A model generated the notes under the pieces. It had not been told where the DNA came from and did not search any database. It saw only the letters and a program-made list of their open reading frames with translations. From IMG/VR virus record IMGVR_UViG_3300046003_005061, positions 1 through 41,024 of that record: 41,024 nt of DNA. One strand, given 5' to 3'. Both the position numbers and the translations under genes were made by a program. The stretch is from a virus. How positions within the stretch are numbered: the first letter of the stretch is position 1; every line of letters begins with the position of its first letter. Of this stretch, positions 38,901-41,024 are shown one piece after another.

Positions 38901-39121
38901 AGTGCGACCTCCTTTTTTCCGCCTTCACGGACCCGTGCCTCATAGGCGATGCAGAAATCACGAACCGCCGCTTTGGTATCAGCCATGCTGCCTGGACTCG
39001 GCTCCAGCAGTTTCAGCACATGCTTCACCTGGCGCAGCAGGGCATAGGCACCCGCAAGCATCACTTGCTCCTCGGTGGCCTTAATCGGCTTGGATTCTTG
39101 TATGTCGTGGTGGTAGGTCAT
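38897..39121 (-). CDS. Small hypothetical protein (74 aa)
   Basis: The start at 39121 (MTYHHDIQESKPIKATEEQV) overlaps the preceding stop by ATGA and its own stop overlaps the initiator start by ATGA, so it is clearly within a coupled set. It is mostly helical (AGAYALLRQVKHVLKLLEPS, then DTKAAVRDFCIAYEARVREG). Possibly a replication accessory; no family recognised. Confidence 0.65.
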   Translation of the reverse strand: MTYHHDIQESKPIKATEEQVMLAGAYALLRQVKHVLKLLEPSPGSMADTKAAVRDFCIAYEARVREGGKKEVAL

Positions 39122-39342
39122 GCTCGGCGATTGCAACAGTAGGGTTTCGCGGCCACCTGCGTGGCAGCACGTCTCTGAAATTCTTCTTCGGTGATCTCAG
39201 TCACCGGCCCCAGTGTTCGGCAGTCAGACTGATTCAGCGCTTTGTTGCGGATGTAACACGGCGCTTTCGCCCTCCATGCCTTGATCACTGCCCGACCCGC
39301 AAAGTCGGTGTAGTCAATTCGGTAGTTTTTGAGGTCACTCAT
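39118..39342 (-). CDS. Small hypothetical protein (74 aa)
   Basis: Coupled at both ends (TAATG at 39342, ATGA at 39118). The sequence (MSDLKNYRIDYTDFAGRAVI) is beta-like in its first half with a C-terminal helix and a Cys pair (KPYCCNRRA). No domain recognised. Belongs to the replication operon. Confidence 0.6.
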   Translation of the reverse strand: MSDLKNYRIDYTDFAGRAVIKAWRAKAPCYIRNKALNQSDCRTLGPVTEITEEEFQRRAATQVAAKPYCCNRRA

Positions 39343-39620
39343 TATTCGGCCCCTCCTTCTTCCAGAGATTGCTCAGCCCATGAGCGCCAGCGCGCCACCA
39401 TCGCAGCCAATTCGGATACCTGGGTTTCCAACTCCGACAACGTATTCATCAGGTCGTCAGCGACGATGACCGCGCCCTGCGTATTGCCAGTGTCATGGTC
39501 TGCATGAGCCTCACGCAGTTGCCCGGACGCCGCACCCAGCAGCTCGATGAGGTCATGGAACTCACAGCGCGCATCGAGCAGCAAATCGCCGCTCGGCTTG
39601 ATCTTTTTATCAGCACTCAT
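39342..39620 (-). CDS. Small hypothetical helical protein (92 aa)
   Basis: Starts by ATGA overlap with the upstream gene and ends by TAATG overlap with the next. The protein is acidic and predicted to form helices or a coiled coil (DDLMNTLSELETQVSELAAM, then VARWRSWAEQSLEEG). No family recognised; replication operon member. Confidence 0.6.
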   Translation of the reverse strand: MSADKKIKPSGDLLLDARCEFHDLIELLGAASGQLREAHADHDTGNTQGAVIVADDLMNTLSELETQVSELAAMVARWRSWAEQSLEEGGAE

Positions 39621-39874
39621 GGGTTCAGCACCTCCTCATCACGATCATTTGCTGCAAGCCGCTTCCGATCCCGTGCCTGCACTGGGAACGCCACTGGCAC
39701 CGGCGGCAGGAACTCCGCGCGATTGATCCCCGCTGTAAACTCCAGCAGGTGAATGCTCGCCTCGTCCAGCTCCACGCTGTCCACTTGGCCGCGCAGATCC
39801 TTCACCAGATCCCGCATGACTCCGGCCAGCTCACGCAGCCGCTTGCAATTCGCTTGGGCTTGGATGTCGATCAC
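39617..39874 (-). CDS. Small hypothetical protein (85 aa)
   Basis: Coupled by ATGA at both ends between the exonuclease gene and the next small gene. Helical N-terminus (QANCKRLRELAGVMRDLVKD), then an acidic stretch (SVELDEASIHLLEFTAG) and a basic tail. No recognised motif. Confidence 0.6.
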   Translation of the reverse strand: MIDIQAQANCKRLRELAGVMRDLVKDLRGQVDSVELDEASIHLLEFTAGINRAEFLPPVPVAFPVQARDRKRLAANDRDEEVLNP

Positions 39875-40545
39875 AGTTCGACCCTCCCAAGCGCGATGAC
39901 TTGATTGGCCTGCTCCAGCAGCATCTCCAACTGCGTGCGTGCCCGCACCGATTCGGTGTAGAGGTTCTTCAAAACCGTCACCTCTTCAGCTTCCTTGTGA
40001 AGCAACCACTGGTAGCCCATCAGACACGCCTCCGCATCCTGCTCCGCCTCATGCGTCACAGGCCTACCATCCACCGGCCACAGTCCTGCCAGTTCCCCAA
40101 GTCGGCTCAGATTCGCCTTCCCCTGGCCAATGACGCCCCGGTCCATCAGGCACCCGAGTTTGTCCATCGAGCAGCGCCACGCATGGCGAATCGGCATCTT
40201 TAAGCCCGTGATCGCGCTCGCCTCATCCAGAAATATGCGGTCAAACCCCGCATTGTGCGCCAGCATCCGCGCCCCTTCTTTTTCCGCAAACCGCGCTTTC
40301 AGCCACGCCTGAAGCCACTCCATCCCCTGAAAGAGCGACACCGCCCCGCGCTCCTTCCAGCGCTCCACCGAGTAGCCATTCACCTTGACGGCCCCAGGCT
40401 CCACCTTGTAGCCATCCGCAGGCCACAGATGCACAATAAATGTCGGAGCATCCCACGAGGCCCGTGCCGCAATACTTAGCAGCGCATCCCGCCCAGGACG
40501 CACCCCTCCCGTTTCAGTGTCGATGGCAATGTATTCAGTCTTCAT
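39871..40545 (-). CDS. DEDDh exonuclease, RNase T/Pol III epsilon-like (224 aa)
   Basis: A 3'-5' exonuclease fold with the four acidic positions: Asp9 and Glu11 in IAIDTETGG, Asp102 in HNAGFDRIF, and the ExoIII-type His165 and Asp170 in THEAEQDAEAC. It may proofread or degrade nucleic acid in phage replication, acting with host polymerase since no phage polymerase is encoded. The start at 40545 is preferred to an upstream in-frame ATG because of its CAA-rich leader (CAACAACAACACAACACAAC). First gene of the leftward replication operon. Confidence 0.88.
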   Translation of the reverse strand: MKTEYIAIDTETGGVRPGRDALLSIAARASWDAPTFIVHLWPADGYKVEPGAVKVNGYSVERWKERGAVSLFQGMEWLQAWLKARFAEKEGARMLAHNAGFDRIFLDEASAITGLKMPIRHAWRCSMDKLGCLMDRGVIGQGKANLSRLGELAGLWPVDGRPVTHEAEQDAEACLMGYQWLLHKEAEEVTVLKNLYTESVRARTQLEMLLEQANQVIALGRVEL

Positions 40546-40895
40546 GTTCCGTGTCTGTGTTGTGTTGTGTTGTTGTTGAAATTTGCAGTCTCTCCCGCTG
40601 TCACCACCCGCCACCGCAGCGCCACCCGCCGCTCCTTCTTTTTTTTATTGGGCACCTGTATGAGTCCCACGAAGTCAGTCCGACCTCACCCACACGCGCC
40701 ACCGCCCGGGAGACGGGGCAATGCCAATAAATTTTCAGGGCACCAATGTATTCATAGGACCGGCCCCGCGCACCGCGCTCGACCCCCCCCTCCCCTGTTG
40801 AAAAGCTCCCGGCCGGCCTGGTCGAATTGCCCCAGAATCCCGCCCCATTTGTGTGCTGGCTTGTGTGCCAAGCATCTAAAGCACTGACAATCAAG
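40546..40895. other. Noncoding region before the replication operon
   Basis: No convincing gene. In a circular map this joins to 1-205, giving the largest noncoding tract of the genome. It contains the CAA-rich leader of the exonuclease gene, a run of nine T followed by ATTGGG near 40639-40652, a C-rich tract (CCCCCCCCTCCCC near 40784) and a GGCCGG palindromic element near 40812. It is a plausible place for a leftward early promoter or the terminase recognition site, but no sequence proves either. Confidence 0.4.
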
Positions 40896-41020
40896 CATTT
40901 ACAAGCCCAAAACAGGGGATTCAGAATCCCCTGTGCAGCGGAAACGCCAGAATCCAGGGCACCGAGTCCGCCCAGATCCAGCCCGCGCGCCATTGCCGAC
41001 TTTTCCCCCGTCTCACAATC
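40896..41020. repeat. Right copy of 125-bp terminal direct repeat
   Basis: Identical to 1-125. After it only TCTC remains, which differs from the bases that follow the left copy. If the contig is a circle, the four terminal bases may be an assembly or read error, or population variation at the junction. Confidence 0.9.
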
Positions 41021-41024
41021 TCTC

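Noticed and set aside
1-41020. Terminal repeats as attL/attR of an integrated prophage
   Set aside because: The tRNA-derived core is internal, next to int, and both flanks of the repeats look like phage DNA; a circular or terminally redundant genome explains it better.

Overview
The window looks like one complete genome of a temperate tailed phage, about 40.9 kb, assembled as a linear contig. The first 125 bases recur at the far end (1-125 and 40896-41020), as expected for a circular assembly overlap or a true terminal redundancy. It has the expected phage set: terminase, portal, scaffold, major capsid protein, tail and internal virion proteins, lysis genes, replication genes and an integrase beside a tRNA-derived attachment site. 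There is no tape-measure, tail-tube or sheath gene, but there is a 2117-residue internal polyvalent protein, so a short-tailed (podovirus-like) virion is the best inference. The DNA is GC-rich. Operon-leading genes mostly lack a Shine-Dalgarno sequence and instead have A/C-rich (CAA-rich) leaders. Together with the HYDIN-like and NHL tail domains this hints at a host such as Verrucomicrobiota or a relative, but the host cannot be fixed from the sequence.

Layout. 1-1004: terminal repeat, a leftward HTH gene and two small leftward genes. 1005-4576: a lysogeny/accessory region. It has a rightward HTH regulator flanked by matching operator-like sites, then a rightward operon led by a DUF932 protein with several unknown small genes, closed by a strong terminator. 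4610-6152: a leftward tyrosine integrase and an attP carrying the 3' half of a CAT-anticodon tRNA. 6235-35446: a leftward late operon of about 29 kb. Read in its own direction (high to low coordinates) it runs: small Zn-finger-like and HTH genes, an integron-type integrase (IntI-like), terminase small and large subunits, portal, scaffold, capsid, tail/adhesion proteins (CBM-like, FN3, LamG), a lysis cassette (small membrane proteins, overlapping spanin-like pair, M15 endolysin), a 1344-residue tail protein and the 2117-residue polyvalent protein. 35582-40545: leftward replication operon with DEDDh exonuclease, small genes, an O-like initiator with an internal repeat cluster (likely origin), DnaB-like helicase and SSB. 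40546-40895: noncoding.

Most leftward genes are joined by ATGA, GTGA or TAATG overlaps, so translation is tightly coupled.

The most unusual features are an IntI-family recombinase, with the IntI-specific insertion, translationally coupled to the small terminase gene, and a 37-bp near-identical sequence (35/37) present in inverted orientation at the start of that recombinase gene and at the end of the rightward operon beside the phage integrase. If used as recombination sites these would invert about 30 kb and reconnect the late operon to a different promoter. This is an inference that long reads could test.
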